Shown: positions 14,885-23,164, counted from the first letter of the stretch. The stretch: DNA of 32,909 nucleotides from Bacteroidota bacterium (GCA_013289045.1 JABDAU010000004.1:1-32909); one strand, 5' to 3'. Notes: a model not told the origin generated them from the sequence alone. Translations and numbers: made by a program.

Positions 14885-15478
14885 ATGCGCCGAAAACTAT
14901 CACTAATATTCCTCCTGTTACTTTTAGTAGCTGCAACAAATAGCCATGCACAATCAAACTATGATTTCCCCAAGCCCAAAGGGTGGAATACCGAGAAATT
15001 ATCCATCCCGATAGAATTCGCCAAAAGCGTCCCTTTTAAAGGCGCCGAAGAGTTACGCTTTGCACCGGGATGGAGTAACAATAAAACCGAAGAATACTGG
15101 GCCTACGATTTCCTGTGGTTTATAGAAGGGCTGCCATCCGTCAGCAAAGGCAACCTGGATAAATACATGACCGACTACTATAACGGCTTATACCTATCCA
15201 ACCTGAAAGGCAAACCTGCACCACCTGCCAAATTCACTAAAGCACATTTTAAAAAAGCAGAAGCACAGATCAACGACAAGCAGACATTCGAGGGCACCAT
15301 CAATACGCTTGATTTTTTAACCGGTCAGCCTATTACATTTAATGTAAAAGTGCACGTGAGGCATTACCCGCAGGCGCAGCACACGGCTGTTATTTTCGAG
15401 GTTTCGCCGCAGTTGTACAAAAACGTAGTATGGGATAGTTTGGACGGCGTTGCCAACGGTTTCGAATTGAAAAAATAG
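14885..15478 (+). CDS. Exported protein of unknown function
   Basis: 197 residues with a clear signal peptide (LSLIFLLLLLVAATNSHAQ). The mature part is mixed alpha/beta with several aromatic clusters (FAPGWSNNKTEEYWAYDFLW) and a tail FEVSPQLYKNVVWDSLDGVA. No known domain is recognised. It resembles small periplasmic proteins often seen in Sphingobacteriaceae but has no obvious catalytic motif. There is no lipobox. It stands alone, divergent from the haemoglobin gene and convergent with terC, whose stop lies one base away. The palindrome at 14829-14846 may regulate it. Confidence 0.7.
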   Translation: MRRKLSLIFLLLLLVAATNSHAQSNYDFPKPKGWNTEKLSIPIEFAKSVPFKGAEELRFAPGWSNNKTEEYWAYDFLWFIEGLPSVSKGNLDKYMTDYYNGLYLSNLKGKPAPPAKFTKAHFKKAEAQINDKQTFEGTINTLDFLTGQPITFNVKVHVRHYPQAQHTAVIFEVSPQLYKNVVWDSLDGVANGFELKK

Positions 15479-15479
15479 G

Positions 15480-16529
15480 CTATGCCGCTGTTTCTTTTTT
15501 GGGGAAGAGCAATGATGCCGCTATGCTGATGGCGAGTATCAGCAATATCACGATCAATGAGGTAAATGTAGTGAGACCGAACCTCTCCCCATAATCTCCC
15601 GCCAGCATTTTGATGCCGATGAAGGTAAGCAAAGCCGAAAGCCCGATCTTTAGGAAGCGGAACTTGTCGATAATATTCACCAGCAGGAAGAACATAGAAC
15701 GCAACCCGAGTATGGCGAATATATTGGAGAAGAATACGATATAAGGATCTTTGGTAACCGAAAATATTGCCGGGATAGAGTCTACGGCAAAAACCAGGTC
15801 AGTCACCTCGATAATGAGCAGCACCAAAAGTAACGGCGTGATCATCCGCTTGCCATCAACTTTTACAGAAAACCTGCTGCCATGGAATTCAGGCGTTACC
15901 GCGAAGTATTTTGAGGCAAAACGCACTACAGGATGTTTTGCAGGGTCGATCTCTTCCTTTTTATTGCGTTCGATGAACATCATCACACCTGTATAGATCA
16001 GGAATAAGCCAAACAGGTACAGGATCCAATGAAAACGTGTGATCAGCGCCGACCCTACAAAAATGAACAGGAAACGCATCAGCACTGCGCCGATAATGCC
16101 CCACAACAACACCTTATGGTAATGCTTTGAATCGACACCAAACGCCGTAAAGATGAGTACCATCACAAAAATATTGTCGACAGATAAGGCATATTCCACC
16201 ACGTAGCCTGTAATGAATTCGATACCAAGATTTTTCTGGTATAATTTCAGGCTGCCTGTAAAATCGCCGGGGTTAAGCTGCAGATCGTGGCCATTATCAA
16301 CATTAACCTGCTTCAGCGTTGCAAAGGTGTCTATATGGTGCAGTAAGCCGCCATAGTTCACCAATAGCAGGTAGAAAAGCAGCGCCAGCGCTATCCAAAC
16401 AGCGCTCATGATGGCTGCACGGGTAAGGCTTACAGGTTTATTGGGTTTGGCGAACAGGCCCAGGTCAATTGCCAGCATCGCGAAGATGAAAACAACAAAG
16501 GCTAATATGAAAATCAGCTCGCTGCTCAT
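15480..16529 (-). CDS. TerC/Alx-family integral membrane protein
   Basis: 349 residues with about nine hydrophobic segments. The two signature acidic motifs are EYALSVDNIFVMVLIF (about 112-127) and IIEVTDLVFAVDSIPAIFSV (about 239-258). These residues are thought to bind metal ions. TerC proteins are linked to tellurite tolerance, manganese export and metal loading of secreted proteins; Alx responds to high pH and Mn. A specific role here cannot be chosen. The gene overlaps the polyprenyl synthase stop by one base (TAATG on the minus strand), so translation is probably coupled. A soluble insert of about 45 residues (about 62-108) after helix 2 resembles Alx-type members. Confidence 0.9.
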   Translation of the reverse strand: MSSELIFILAFVVFIFAMLAIDLGLFAKPNKPVSLTRAAIMSAVWIALALLFYLLLVNYGGLLHHIDTFATLKQVNVDNGHDLQLNPGDFTGSLKLYQKNLGIEFITGYVVEYALSVDNIFVMVLIFTAFGVDSKHYHKVLLWGIIGAVLMRFLFIFVGSALITRFHWILYLFGLFLIYTGVMMFIERNKKEEIDPAKHPVVRFASKYFAVTPEFHGSRFSVKVDGKRMITPLLLVLLIIEVTDLVFAVDSIPAIFSVTKDPYIVFFSNIFAILGLRSMFFLLVNIIDKFRFLKIGLSALLTFIGIKMLAGDYGERFGLTTFTSLIVILLILAISIAASLLFPKKETAA

Positions 16530-17500
16530 TACTTGTTGCGTTCGGTGGTAAAGCGCACCAGTTGTTCAAGCGAGCGGCGTGATTCGCCGTCGGGGAAAGT
16601 ATTGAGTATTTCGAAAGCCTCGTCCTGGTATTTTTTCATTTGCGTTTCGGCATATTGCAGGCCTCCCCGTTCATTAACAAACGAAATGATCTGTTTGATC
16701 TTCTCCGGGTCTTCGTTATGATTTTTTACCAGGTTAATGATGCGCCGCTTATCCGTTTTATCGCTGTTATTCAGCACATAGATCAGCGGCAGCGTAATTT
16801 TCTTTTCTTTAATGTCGATGCCAAGCGGCTTGCCCACGTCATCAGTACCAAAGTCAAACATATCGTCTTTGATCTGGAAGGCGATACCGATCTTCTCGCC
16901 AAACAGGCGCATCTTTTCAATGGTCGCAGCATCCGCACCGGCCGAAGCTGCCCCGCATGCACAGCAGGAGGCAATTAATGACGCCGTTTTCTGGCGGATC
17001 ACTTCATAATACACCGGTTCTTCAATATCCATCCGGCGCACTTTTTCCACCTGCAATAGCTCACCCTCGCTCATCTGGCGCACGGCTTCGCTTACTATTC
17101 GGAGTAATTCATAATCACCGTTCTCAACCGAAAGCAGCAATCCCTTCGACAAAAGGAAATCGCCAACCAATACGGCGATCTTATTTTTCCATAATGCATT
17201 GATGGAGAAAAAGCCACGGCGCTGATAGGAGTTGTCCACCACATCGTCATGCACCAGGCTGGCGGTATGCAATAGTTCAACCAAAGCTGCTCCGCGATGG
17301 GTAGATTCATTTATGCCACCGCAAATACTGGCCGAAAAAAACACGAACATAGGACGGATCTGTTTGCCTTTTCGCTTTACAATGTAATGGGTAATACGGT
17401 CGAGCAGAGGTACTGAGCTTTGCATAGATGCTTTGAATCGTTCTTCAAAAACATCTATCTCCGCGGCGATGGGTTTCTTGATCTCGTTAATGCTCAGCAT
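16529..17500 (-). CDS. Trans-polyprenyl diphosphate synthase
   Basis: 323 residues of the all-alpha isoprenoid synthase fold. The first Asp-rich motif DDVVD is at 85-89 and the second DDMFD at 212-216; both bind Mg-diphosphate. GKQIRP (45-50) is the IPP-binding region. Small residues (Ala, Ser) before the first motif (LLHTASLVHDD) fit a medium to long-chain product rather than farnesyl or geranylgeranyl. In Bacteroidota this enzyme normally makes the menaquinone side chain. Its stop codon overlaps the terC start, which suggests an operon, though the pathways have no obvious link. Confidence 0.9.
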   Translation of the reverse strand: MLSINEIKKPIAAEIDVFEERFKASMQSSVPLLDRITHYIVKRKGKQIRPMFVFFSASICGGINESTHRGAALVELLHTASLVHDDVVDNSYQRRGFFSINALWKNKIAVLVGDFLLSKGLLLSVENGDYELLRIVSEAVRQMSEGELLQVEKVRRMDIEEPVYYEVIRQKTASLIASCCACGAASAGADAATIEKMRLFGEKIGIAFQIKDDMFDFGTDDVGKPLGIDIKEKKITLPLIYVLNNSDKTDKRRIINLVKNHNEDPEKIKQIISFVNERGGLQYAETQMKKYQDEAFEILNTFPDGESRRSLEQLVRFTTERNK

Positions 17501-17672
17501 CGGGCAATATCACAGGCGTTTAGTATTGAATGCGGCGCCCCGGGGGCAATCCGTAACAAACATAAGCTAAAATCGCTTATCTCCGTTATCCGCAGAAATA
17601 TTTTGACGCGCATTAAACTATCGCCCATAAATATTATCTATTGTAATATAAAGAGAATAATACTAAAACAAT

Positions 17673-17993
17673 ATGAAAATTAAAATATTAGGAGGCTTAT
17701 TGGTGGCCGCGCTGGCTATCACCTCAGTAGCAAATGCACAAACCCGCACCCCTGTTATTAACCACAGGCAACATACACAGGAGCGCCGTATTAACCAGGG
17801 GGTACGCAGCGGCAGGCTTACCCGCAACGAGGCCGGCCACCTGCGCAACGATGAGCGCAGGATCCGTGCAGAAAAGCGCACAGCAATGGCAGAAGGCCGC
17901 ATGGGCCCACGCGAACGCAGGCATATCCGTCGCCAGGAAAACCGCGTAAGCCGCCGCATTTACCGCGACAAACATAATGCAAGAGTGAGATAA
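17673..17993 (+). CDS. Small exported Arg-rich protein of a Bacteroidota family
   Basis: 106 residues. The signal peptide KILGGLLVAALAITSVANAQ gives a mature chain of about 84 residues that is extremely basic (about one third Arg/Lys/His). Two related helical units can be seen: RINQGVRSGRLTRNEAGHLR followed by NDERRI, and AEGRMGPRERRHIRRQENRV followed by SRRIYRDKHN. The pattern resembles two EF-hand-like or helix-loop-helix units, without good calcium ligands. Function is unknown; binding to an anionic polymer such as nucleic acid, lipopolysaccharide or wall material is a guess. It ends in a strong intrinsic terminator and is divergent from the polyprenyl synthase. Confidence 0.75.
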   Translation: MKIKILGGLLVAALAITSVANAQTRTPVINHRQHTQERRINQGVRSGRLTRNEAGHLRNDERRIRAEKRTAMAEGRMGPRERRHIRRQENRVSRRIYRDKHNARVR

Positions 17994-18025
17994 ATAGTTT
18001 TGATGTCAGTTTAATTTCAATGTGA

Positions 18026-18056
18026 GCGCCCCGGTCAATTTGCCGGGGCGTTTTTT
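18026..18056 (+). terminator. Rho-independent terminator after the Arg-rich gene
   Basis: CGCCCCGG (18027-18034), an 8-base loop and CCGGGGCG (18043-18050) form a perfect GC stem followed by six T (18051-18056). Confidence 0.92.
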
Positions 18057-18348
18057 ATTTATCATAATTACTACCTGATTAATAATAATTATTTAATATT
18101 CTATAAAGATGTAGCGACACAGAAATTCCATCGCTGCTATTTTCGGATTTTTTAGATAGCCTGTGGCAATTTCCACCCGGTATTCCCAAAACCATGCGGC
18201 AGAAACTGATTTCTCTTCGGATTTATTAATGATTTTTTAACAGGCAGGTAAACTACACGCTTGTTAAAAAGAATTTATTTTACCTATCTTTAGGAAACCT
18301 ATAAACACCTGATAATTAATCAATTTATAACCTTAAATCACAAAAAAA
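18057..18348. promoter_or_regulatory. Gene-free stretch with the DNase II promoter
   Basis: This AT-rich stretch holds no credible frame. Its 3' part contains TTG (18261-18263), a 21-base spacer and TATCTTTA (18285-18292), one mismatch from TAnnTTTG. This gives a leader of about 50 nt to the DNase II-like gene. An A8 tract directly precedes that ATG. Nothing else is recognised. Confidence 0.5.
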
Positions 18349-19533
18349 ATGGAAATCTCAGCTCTTGACGAAAGCGGCCAAAAGGTCGATTGGTGGTTCA
18401 TTTACAAAGTGCCGCAGCTCGGCCTTGGAGGTAATAACGGTACCGGTAATAATCAGAATAATGATTCGGCTACCGGCTACGAGTATGTTTATTACGATTC
18501 GACAATAGATGCAAACCCCGATCCCCGCCAGCGCATCATAGCTAAATCAAATAACCTGATAAATTTAGACCAGGGTGCGCTTGACCGCACACTCGACTCG
18601 GTATTTAATAGTCATCAGCACCCGGACCCAACAACGGGCTGGATCATATACAATGATGAATACCCTGCGAGTGTAGGAAAGCACGACGATGCAGCAAAAG
18701 GCCACTCCAAAGGCGTATTGGCTTTTGATACCGAAACAAAAACCGGTTACTGGCTGCTCCATTCATGGCCAAAATATATTGACCCTGAAGCCACAACCTA
18801 TCCAACACCTAAATATGGGCAGACCTATTTATGCATTTCGCTTGACCTTGATAGCATAAATAAAATTGCCGCGCTAATGGTTAATCACCAGGAACCGCAG
18901 ATATATGATTGTAATATAGCTGATATTCCTAAAGAGGCAGACCAGCCATTATATGTGCTTACCCAACCGCTTACCAGCAGCCCTGCCCCAAGTTCAACCT
19001 CTATAGACCTGCAGTCTGCCGGTGTTAACCTGCCTGCAGGATATGGTAAACTACCCTTTAAGGTAATCGCTAAAAACAGGGAATGGAATGATGATTTTTG
19101 GAACGACCTTGTTGGCCCTACACTTGGTGATGATATGGATGATGAGACATGGATTCGCGGTAAAATACCACCAATAGCCGATAGCGACGGTATACATAAA
19201 ACATTCGATATTAAATACATTAACCTTGGCCCGTTGGGTGCGCACTGGGCATGGCCAGAAACCAGCGACCACGCAAAATGGGGCATTACGCTGCATGAAC
19301 AATGGATATGTATTGCTGATATTAACCGGATGGTATCGCAACGGAAACGTGGCGGCGGGGGTATTGCTTTTCAGAATACCATTTTGTGGTCGGCATTGTC
19401 AAAAACAAGCCTGGTGCTTGCGCCTCCGGCAACTTCGCGTACAGATACGGCCCAATTGATCATGGACACACAGCACCCTAATTATGAAGCGCCTTTAAAG
19501 CCGCAACAGGCCCCGGGTCTGTCATCTGAATAA
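18349..19533 (+). CDS. DNase II-family protein lacking a signal peptide
   Basis: 394 residues resembling animal lysosomal DNase II throughout. DESGQKVDWWFIYKVPQL (7-24) matches the mature N-terminus. GHSKGVLAFD (118-127) and SDHAKWGI (306-313) hold the two catalytic H-x-K units, H119/K121 and H308/K310, of this phospholipase D-related fold. YGQTYLCISL, WICIADINRMVSQRKRGGGG also agree with the family. DNase II cuts double-stranded DNA without metal ions, best at acid pH. Here the frame starts directly at the mature domain. An in-frame stop at 18334-18336 excludes an N-terminal signal. Some cysteines of the animal enzymes are replaced (KWG for KWC, GGGGIA for GGGTLC), consistent with a reducing location. 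A Gly/Asn-rich insert lies at 25-41. An ABC exporter follows after 58 bases. Confidence 0.85.
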   Translation: MEISALDESGQKVDWWFIYKVPQLGLGGNNGTGNNQNNDSATGYEYVYYDSTIDANPDPRQRIIAKSNNLINLDQGALDRTLDSVFNSHQHPDPTTGWIIYNDEYPASVGKHDDAAKGHSKGVLAFDTETKTGYWLLHSWPKYIDPEATTYPTPKYGQTYLCISLDLDSINKIAALMVNHQEPQIYDCNIADIPKEADQPLYVLTQPLTSSPAPSSTSIDLQSAGVNLPAGYGKLPFKVIAKNREWNDDFWNDLVGPTLGDDMDDETWIRGKIPPIADSDGIHKTFDIKYINLGPLGAHWAWPETSDHAKWGITLHEQWICIADINRMVSQRKRGGGGIAFQNTILWSALSKTSLVLAPPATSRTDTAQLIMDTQHPNYEAPLKPQQAPGLSSE

Positions 19534-19547
19534 CAGGATTTAATAGG

Positions 19548-19581
19548 TTGTTAACGGAAACGGCCTGCGCATTTATATTTT
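19548..19581 (+). promoter_or_regulatory. Possible promoter of the ABC exporter
   Basis: TTG (19548-19550), a 23-base spacer and TATATTTT (19574-19581), one mismatch from TAnnTTTG, end 10 bases before the ABC exporter ATG. This would make the exporter at least partly independent of the DNase II-like gene. Confidence 0.4.
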
Positions 19582-19591
19582 AGCAAAATAT

Positions 19592-21427
19592 ATGGCAAGA
19601 AGTCGTCCACCTGTTAATCAACCACCGCTCACCATTAAAGACCGGCTTAGGGCGCTGCGTAATTTACCGCAGTTCTTTAAGCTGGTTTGGCAATCGGGCC
19701 CGTCAATGATGCTTACTAACGTGCTGCTGCGTTTTGTAAAAGCGTCGTTGCCATTCCTGCTGCTGTATGTGGGCAAACTGATCATCGACCAGGTGGTGCA
19801 TCTCTCAAAGGCCGATGGCCAATATTCCCCGACTTTCTTATGGAAGTTGGTGGCATTTGAATTCGGGCTGGCGATACTTTCTGATGCACTATCAAGGCTG
19901 ATCACGCTGATGGACAGCCTGCTGGGCGACCTGTTCTCCAATCATACTTCGGTAAAAATAATGGAACACGCCGCCACGCTGGATCTCGACCAGTTTGAGG
20001 ATTCGGTATTTTATGATAAGATGGAGCGGGCGCGCCAACAAACACTTGGCCGTACGGTATTGCTCTCGCAGGTGATGAGCCAGGTACAGGATTTGATCAC
20101 GATGATATTCCTTGCAACCGGGTTAGCAATATTCAATCCCTGGCTGATCCTGCTCTTAGTCATCGCCATTCTGCCTGCCTTTTTAGGCGAATCCTACTTC
20201 AACGACCAAACCTATGCGCTTAGCCGCAGCCAAACACCTCAGCGCCGTGAGCTGGATTACCTGCGCTATATCGGCGCGAGCGACGAGACGGCCAAGGAGA
20301 TCAAAATGTTCAGCCTTTCGGGGTTTATTATCGATAGATTTAAGGTTTTATCGGATCGTTTTTACGTAGATAACAAGCGCATTTCAGTAAAACGATCTAT
20401 CTGGGGGACGTTTTTTGCGCTGCTGGGGAGTGTTGGCTATTATGCCGCCTATGTGTTTATCATCGCCAGCACCATTAACGGTAGATTATCCATTGGTGAG
20501 CTTACTTTCCTGGCGGGATCATTCAGGCAATTGCGTACCTTGCTTGAAGGTATTTTGAGCCGATTCACTACCGTATCACAAGGGGCAATTTATCTAAGCG
20601 ATTTTTTTGAATTCTTCGAGATCCAGCCTAAAATCCACAACACCAGCAAGCCGAGGCCTTTCCCTAACCCGATAACGCAGGGCTTTACTTTTGAGAATGT
20701 GGGGTTCAAATACCTTAACAGTGAGCGATGGGCAAACCGCAATTTAAACTTCACATTGCACCCATCAGAAAAGCTTGCGCTTGTAGGTGAGAACGGCGCA
20801 GGAAAAAGCACGCTGGTAAAACTGCTGGCCCGCCTTTACGACCCAACCGAGGGCCGCATCCTACTAGATGGCCATGACCTGAAGGAATATGACCTGGTGG
20901 AACTGCGCAAACATATCGGCATCATCTTCCAGGATTTTTTGCGTTACCAAATGACCTTCTCGCAAAATATCGCTGCCGGAAATATAGACGAAAAGACCAA
21001 TGAAGAACTGATCCGTGCATCGGCACAACAAAGCATGGCTGACGAACTGGCGCAAAAACTTCCCGGCGGTTATGAGCAAATGCTGGGCAAGCGCTTTGCC
21101 GAGGGTGTTGAGCTATCAGGCGGCGAATGGCAAAAGGTAGCCATTGCCCGTGCTTATATGCGCGACGCACAGTTGATCATTTTGGACGAACCCACCTCCG
21201 CGTTAGATGCCCGCGCCGAGTTCCAGGTGTTTGAGCGTTTTACCGAACTTACAAAAGGTAAAATGGCGGTATTGATCTCGCATCGTTTCTCCACGGTAAG
21301 AATGGCCGACAGGATAGTGGTGCTGGATAAGGGAGAGATAGCTGAAATAGGTCGCCATGATGAATTATTGGCTAAAGGCGGCCGGTATGCCGAGCTCTTC
21401 CAGCTACAGGCAATGGGTTATCAATAA
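19592..21427 (+). CDS. ABC-type exporter, fused permease and ATPase (MsbA-like)
   Basis: 611 residues. The N-terminal transmembrane domain (about 30-320, six predicted helices) is followed by a complete ATPase: Walker A GENGAGKS (399-406), signature LSGGE (508-512), Walker B LIILDEP (528-534) and an H-loop in LISHRFSTV. It should work as a homodimer exporting lipids, drugs or peptides. The substrate cannot be read from sequence. It lacks a C39 peptidase domain, so it is not a classic bacteriocin exporter. A DNase II-like gene precedes it by 58 bases and a pterin dehydratase follows after 75 bases. Those gaps suggest neighbours rather than a tight operon. Confidence 0.92.
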   Translation: MARSRPPVNQPPLTIKDRLRALRNLPQFFKLVWQSGPSMMLTNVLLRFVKASLPFLLLYVGKLIIDQVVHLSKADGQYSPTFLWKLVAFEFGLAILSDALSRLITLMDSLLGDLFSNHTSVKIMEHAATLDLDQFEDSVFYDKMERARQQTLGRTVLLSQVMSQVQDLITMIFLATGLAIFNPWLILLLVIAILPAFLGESYFNDQTYALSRSQTPQRRELDYLRYIGASDETAKEIKMFSLSGFIIDRFKVLSDRFYVDNKRISVKRSIWGTFFALLGSVGYYAAYVFIIASTINGRLSIGELTFLAGSFRQLRTLLEGILSRFTTVSQGAIYLSDFFEFFEIQPKIHNTSKPRPFPNPITQGFTFENVGFKYLNSERWANRNLNFTLHPSEKLALVGENGAGKSTLVKLLARLYDPTEGRILLDGHDLKEYDLVELRKHIGIIFQDFLRYQMTFSQNIAAGNIDEKTNEELIRASAQQSMADELAQKLPGGYEQMLGKRFAEGVELSGGEWQKVAIARAYMRDAQLIILDEPTSALDARAEFQVFERFTELTKGKMAVLISHRFSTVRMADRIVVLDKGEIAEIGRHDELLAKGGRYAELFQLQAMGYQ

Positions 21428-21502
21428 TAGCTAATCGAAACACTAAGCGCTGCGGTTTGTAGTATAACCTACAGGCATTCCTGCCAAAAAAACAGATCTG
21501 AT

Positions 21503-21733
21503 ATGTGGAGCGAAGAAAATAACAAACTATACCGGTCATTCACCTTTAAGGATTTTGACGAAGCATTTGCATTCATGACCAAAGTGGCTGCAATTGCCCA
21601 AAGGCTCAACCATCACCCAACCTGGACAAACACCTATAACAAACTGGAGATATGGCTCAACACGCATGATGCCGGCGACATTGTAACCCCCAAAGACAGG
21701 GATATGGCGGCTGGCATCGATATGCTTTTGTAA
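21503..21733 (+). CDS. Pterin-4a-carbinolamine dehydratase
   Basis: 76 residues, slightly short for the family (about 90-110) but containing the core: FTFKDFDEAFAFMTKVAAIA, the catalytic RLNHHPTWTNTYNKLEIWLN with its paired His, and the end GDIVTPKDRDMA. The enzyme dehydrates 4a-hydroxytetrahydropterin to recycle the cofactor of aromatic amino-acid hydroxylases. Members also assist molybdopterin-related chemistry. No hydroxylase gene is present in the window. The shortness reflects a missing N-terminal strand; no alternative upstream start is evident. Confidence 0.88.
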   Translation: MWSEENNKLYRSFTFKDFDEAFAFMTKVAAIAQRLNHHPTWTNTYNKLEIWLNTHDAGDIVTPKDRDMAAGIDMLL

Positions 21734-21739
21734 TAAACG

Positions 21740-21943
21740 TTAATCTTTATATTCCAAAATATCTCCCGGCTGGCATTCCAGCGCTTTGCAAATGGCTTCG
21801 AGGGTTTCTATGCGGATGGCTTTGGCCTTGCCTGTTTTAAGTATAGAAAGGTTTGACAGCGTGATGCCCACCCGGGCGCTAAGCTCGTTGAGCGACATTT
21901 TACGCCGCGCCATCATCACATCGAGATTGATAATAATAGGCAT
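21740..21943 (-). CDS. Small XRE-family regulator paired with DUF2975
   Basis: 67 residues that are nearly only a helix-turn-helix: MARRKMSLNELSARVGITLS then NLSILKTGKAKAIRIETLEA, ending ICKALECQPGDILEY. This matches the YozG-like Cro/CI subgroup. The gene starts 6 bases after a DUF2975 membrane protein on the same strand, a widespread pair in which the membrane protein is thought to control or be controlled by the regulator. It converges on the pterin dehydratase with 6 bases between stops. The regulator may bind the inverted repeat ahead of the operon (22634-22660). Confidence 0.9.
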   Translation of the reverse strand: MPIIINLDVMMARRKMSLNELSARVGITLSNLSILKTGKAKAIRIETLEAICKALECQPGDILEYKD

Positions 21944-21949
21944 GGTTTA

Positions 21950-22591
21950 TCAGATGGTTAGGTCCTGCTCCGTTTTTAACTGTGCCCCATATTTAAAGGC
22001 TTCAGCTGCAATAAATACCAGTATGGCGCAAATAACCACCTCAAAATTAAACGACGTGGTATTATAAACATGCAAAGGGGTGTGAATAACATCACGCAAA
22101 ATAGCAATGTTTATGCGCTGATAAATTACATCAGCCACGGCATACGTAAGTAACAGCAAACCAATGCGTTGCAGGTAACGGATGCTTTTGCTTTCGAACA
22201 TATTGCCATTAACTATGCTGACGACGATTTTATTGATGCTAATTGCTATTAAAACTAAAAGCGTTGCAACACCGAGTGTTAAAACTGCGCTTATTGTTGT
22301 TAATAAGGTATTGGCCTGTGCGTTGGCATTTAGTTGCACATCGGCATTCAAATAAATATTTTGCAGCGTGTAATCCCCGTTTATTTTCAAATCGCTGCCA
22401 CGTTGTGTCAGCACATCCCCTTTTAATACTGCCGGTAGTAATTGTGTTTTCGATGGCTGGCCGTGTGCTTCGTTCGTACCATCTCGAAATCCGTCGATAA
22501 AGCCACGGGTGAAGCCGGGCAATACGTCATGTATAATAAGCAGGCCGAAAACCAGGTAGATTAGAAATTGTAGTGCTTTTAACTTTTTCAT
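21950..22591 (-). CDS. DUF2975 membrane protein
   Basis: 213 residues with four hydrophobic segments: about 8-27, 97-118, 140-160 and 183-200. A periplasmic loop of about 65 residues lies between the first two. INKIVVSIVNGNMFESKSIRYLQRIG (residues about 119-144) and the last helix EVVICAILVFIAAEAFKYGAQLKTEQDLTI are characteristic of DUF2975. The periplasmic loop is polar (DGTNEAHGQPSKTQL, SDLKINGDYTLQN). No biochemical role is established for the family. Position directly before an XRE regulator supports a membrane-signalling pair. Confidence 0.88.
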   Translation of the reverse strand: MKKLKALQFLIYLVFGLLIIHDVLPGFTRGFIDGFRDGTNEAHGQPSKTQLLPAVLKGDVLTQRGSDLKINGDYTLQNIYLNADVQLNANAQANTLLTTISAVLTLGVATLLVLIAISINKIVVSIVNGNMFESKSIRYLQRIGLLLLTYAVADVIYQRINIAILRDVIHTPLHVYNTTSFNFEVVICAILVFIAAEAFKYGAQLKTEQDLTI

Positions 22592-22633
22592 TTTTTATTG
22601 CGATAATGATTGAAACAAAGGAAATACTATTTT

Positions 22634-22660
22634 ATCAATAAACAAAATAAATTTATTGAT
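22634..22660. promoter_or_regulatory. Inverted repeat upstream of the DUF2975/XRE operon
   Basis: ATCAATAAA (22634-22642) and TTTATTGAT (22652-22660) are perfect complements separated by 9 bases. They stand 43 bases before the DUF2975 ATG. A site for autoregulation by the XRE protein is plausible. The AT-rich context makes chance occurrence possible. Confidence 0.35.
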
Positions 22661-22786
22661 TTACAATAAATATTATCCGCAATATAATCATGATAGTAAG
22701 ATGGGCTTTCAATCTCTCTTTCAAGCAGGCAACCTTTAGTTATTATAAATGGTATACACAGTACACAAATTAAGCTTTAAAGCAGC

Positions 22787-22818
22787 TTTGCCTTTACAGG
22801 TATATTATTATACATTTG
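22787..22818 (+). promoter_or_regulatory. Promoter of the riboswitch-metE transcript
   Basis: TTTG (22787-22790), a 20-base spacer and TACATTTG (22811-22818) match both elements of the Bacteroidota promoter exactly. Transcription should start near 22825, just ahead of the riboswitch, giving a leader of about 375 nt before metE. Confidence 0.8.
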
Positions 22819-22849
22819 TGCCAACAAGTTCTTTACACATCTTCATCAA

Positions 22850-23030
22850 ACGATATAGGTTTTTCCGTCAACCGACGGAGAATTAATAGGGAACCGTGTG
22901 CAAATCACGGGCTGTCGCGCAACTGTAAGTAACGCAACAAGTTTCCGCCAAAAAGATGTCCACTGTTCGTCAGCGACGAATGGGAAGGGCGGCGGAAATG
23001 TTACAAGCCAGGAGACCTGCCTTTTACCGG
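22850..23030 (+). ncRNA. Cobalamin riboswitch controlling metE
   Basis: The conserved parts of a B12 aptamer appear in order: AATAGGGAA (22885-22893), AATCACGGGCTGTCGCGCAA then CTGTAA (22903-22928) and the B12 box GCCAGGAGACCTGCC (23007-23021). An accessory stem is formed by TTTCCGCC (22942-22949) and GGCGGAAA (22991-22998). It lies between an excellent promoter and metE, the B12-independent methionine synthase, which is a classical target switched off when cobalamin is present. No clear terminator with a T-run follows in 23031-23198, so the expression platform may act on translation or be weak. Outer limits are approximate. Confidence 0.93.
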
Positions 23031-23147
23031 ATGGACAATGCTTTCGCGGAATGAAGCAAATGGTCTTGGCTGATGGTTTACAATGGCATTAACCGTTAAT
23101 TGTATTTCCGCGCCCATCATTTCACACTCCACAAACGCATTGCGAAG

Positions 23148-23164
23148 TTTAGCTAAAGCGCTTT
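23148..23164 (+). promoter_or_regulatory. Overlapping palindromes in the metE leader
   Basis: TTTAGCTAAA (23148-23157) and AAAGCGCTTT (23155-23164) share three bases and end 35 bases before the metE ATG. The same arrangement, with TA instead of CG in the middle of the second palindrome, occurs at 10198-10214. It could be part of the riboswitch expression platform or a protein site. Confidence 0.35.

Noticed and set aside
18349..21427. DNase II plus ABC exporter as a toxin-export operon
   Set aside because: No peptidase domain in the exporter, no leader peptide, no immunity-like gene, and a possible separate promoter before the exporter; kept only as a question.
22898..23092. 64-codon frame within the metE leader
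   Set aside because: It lies inside the cobalamin aptamer, whose conserved RNA boxes explain the sequence.
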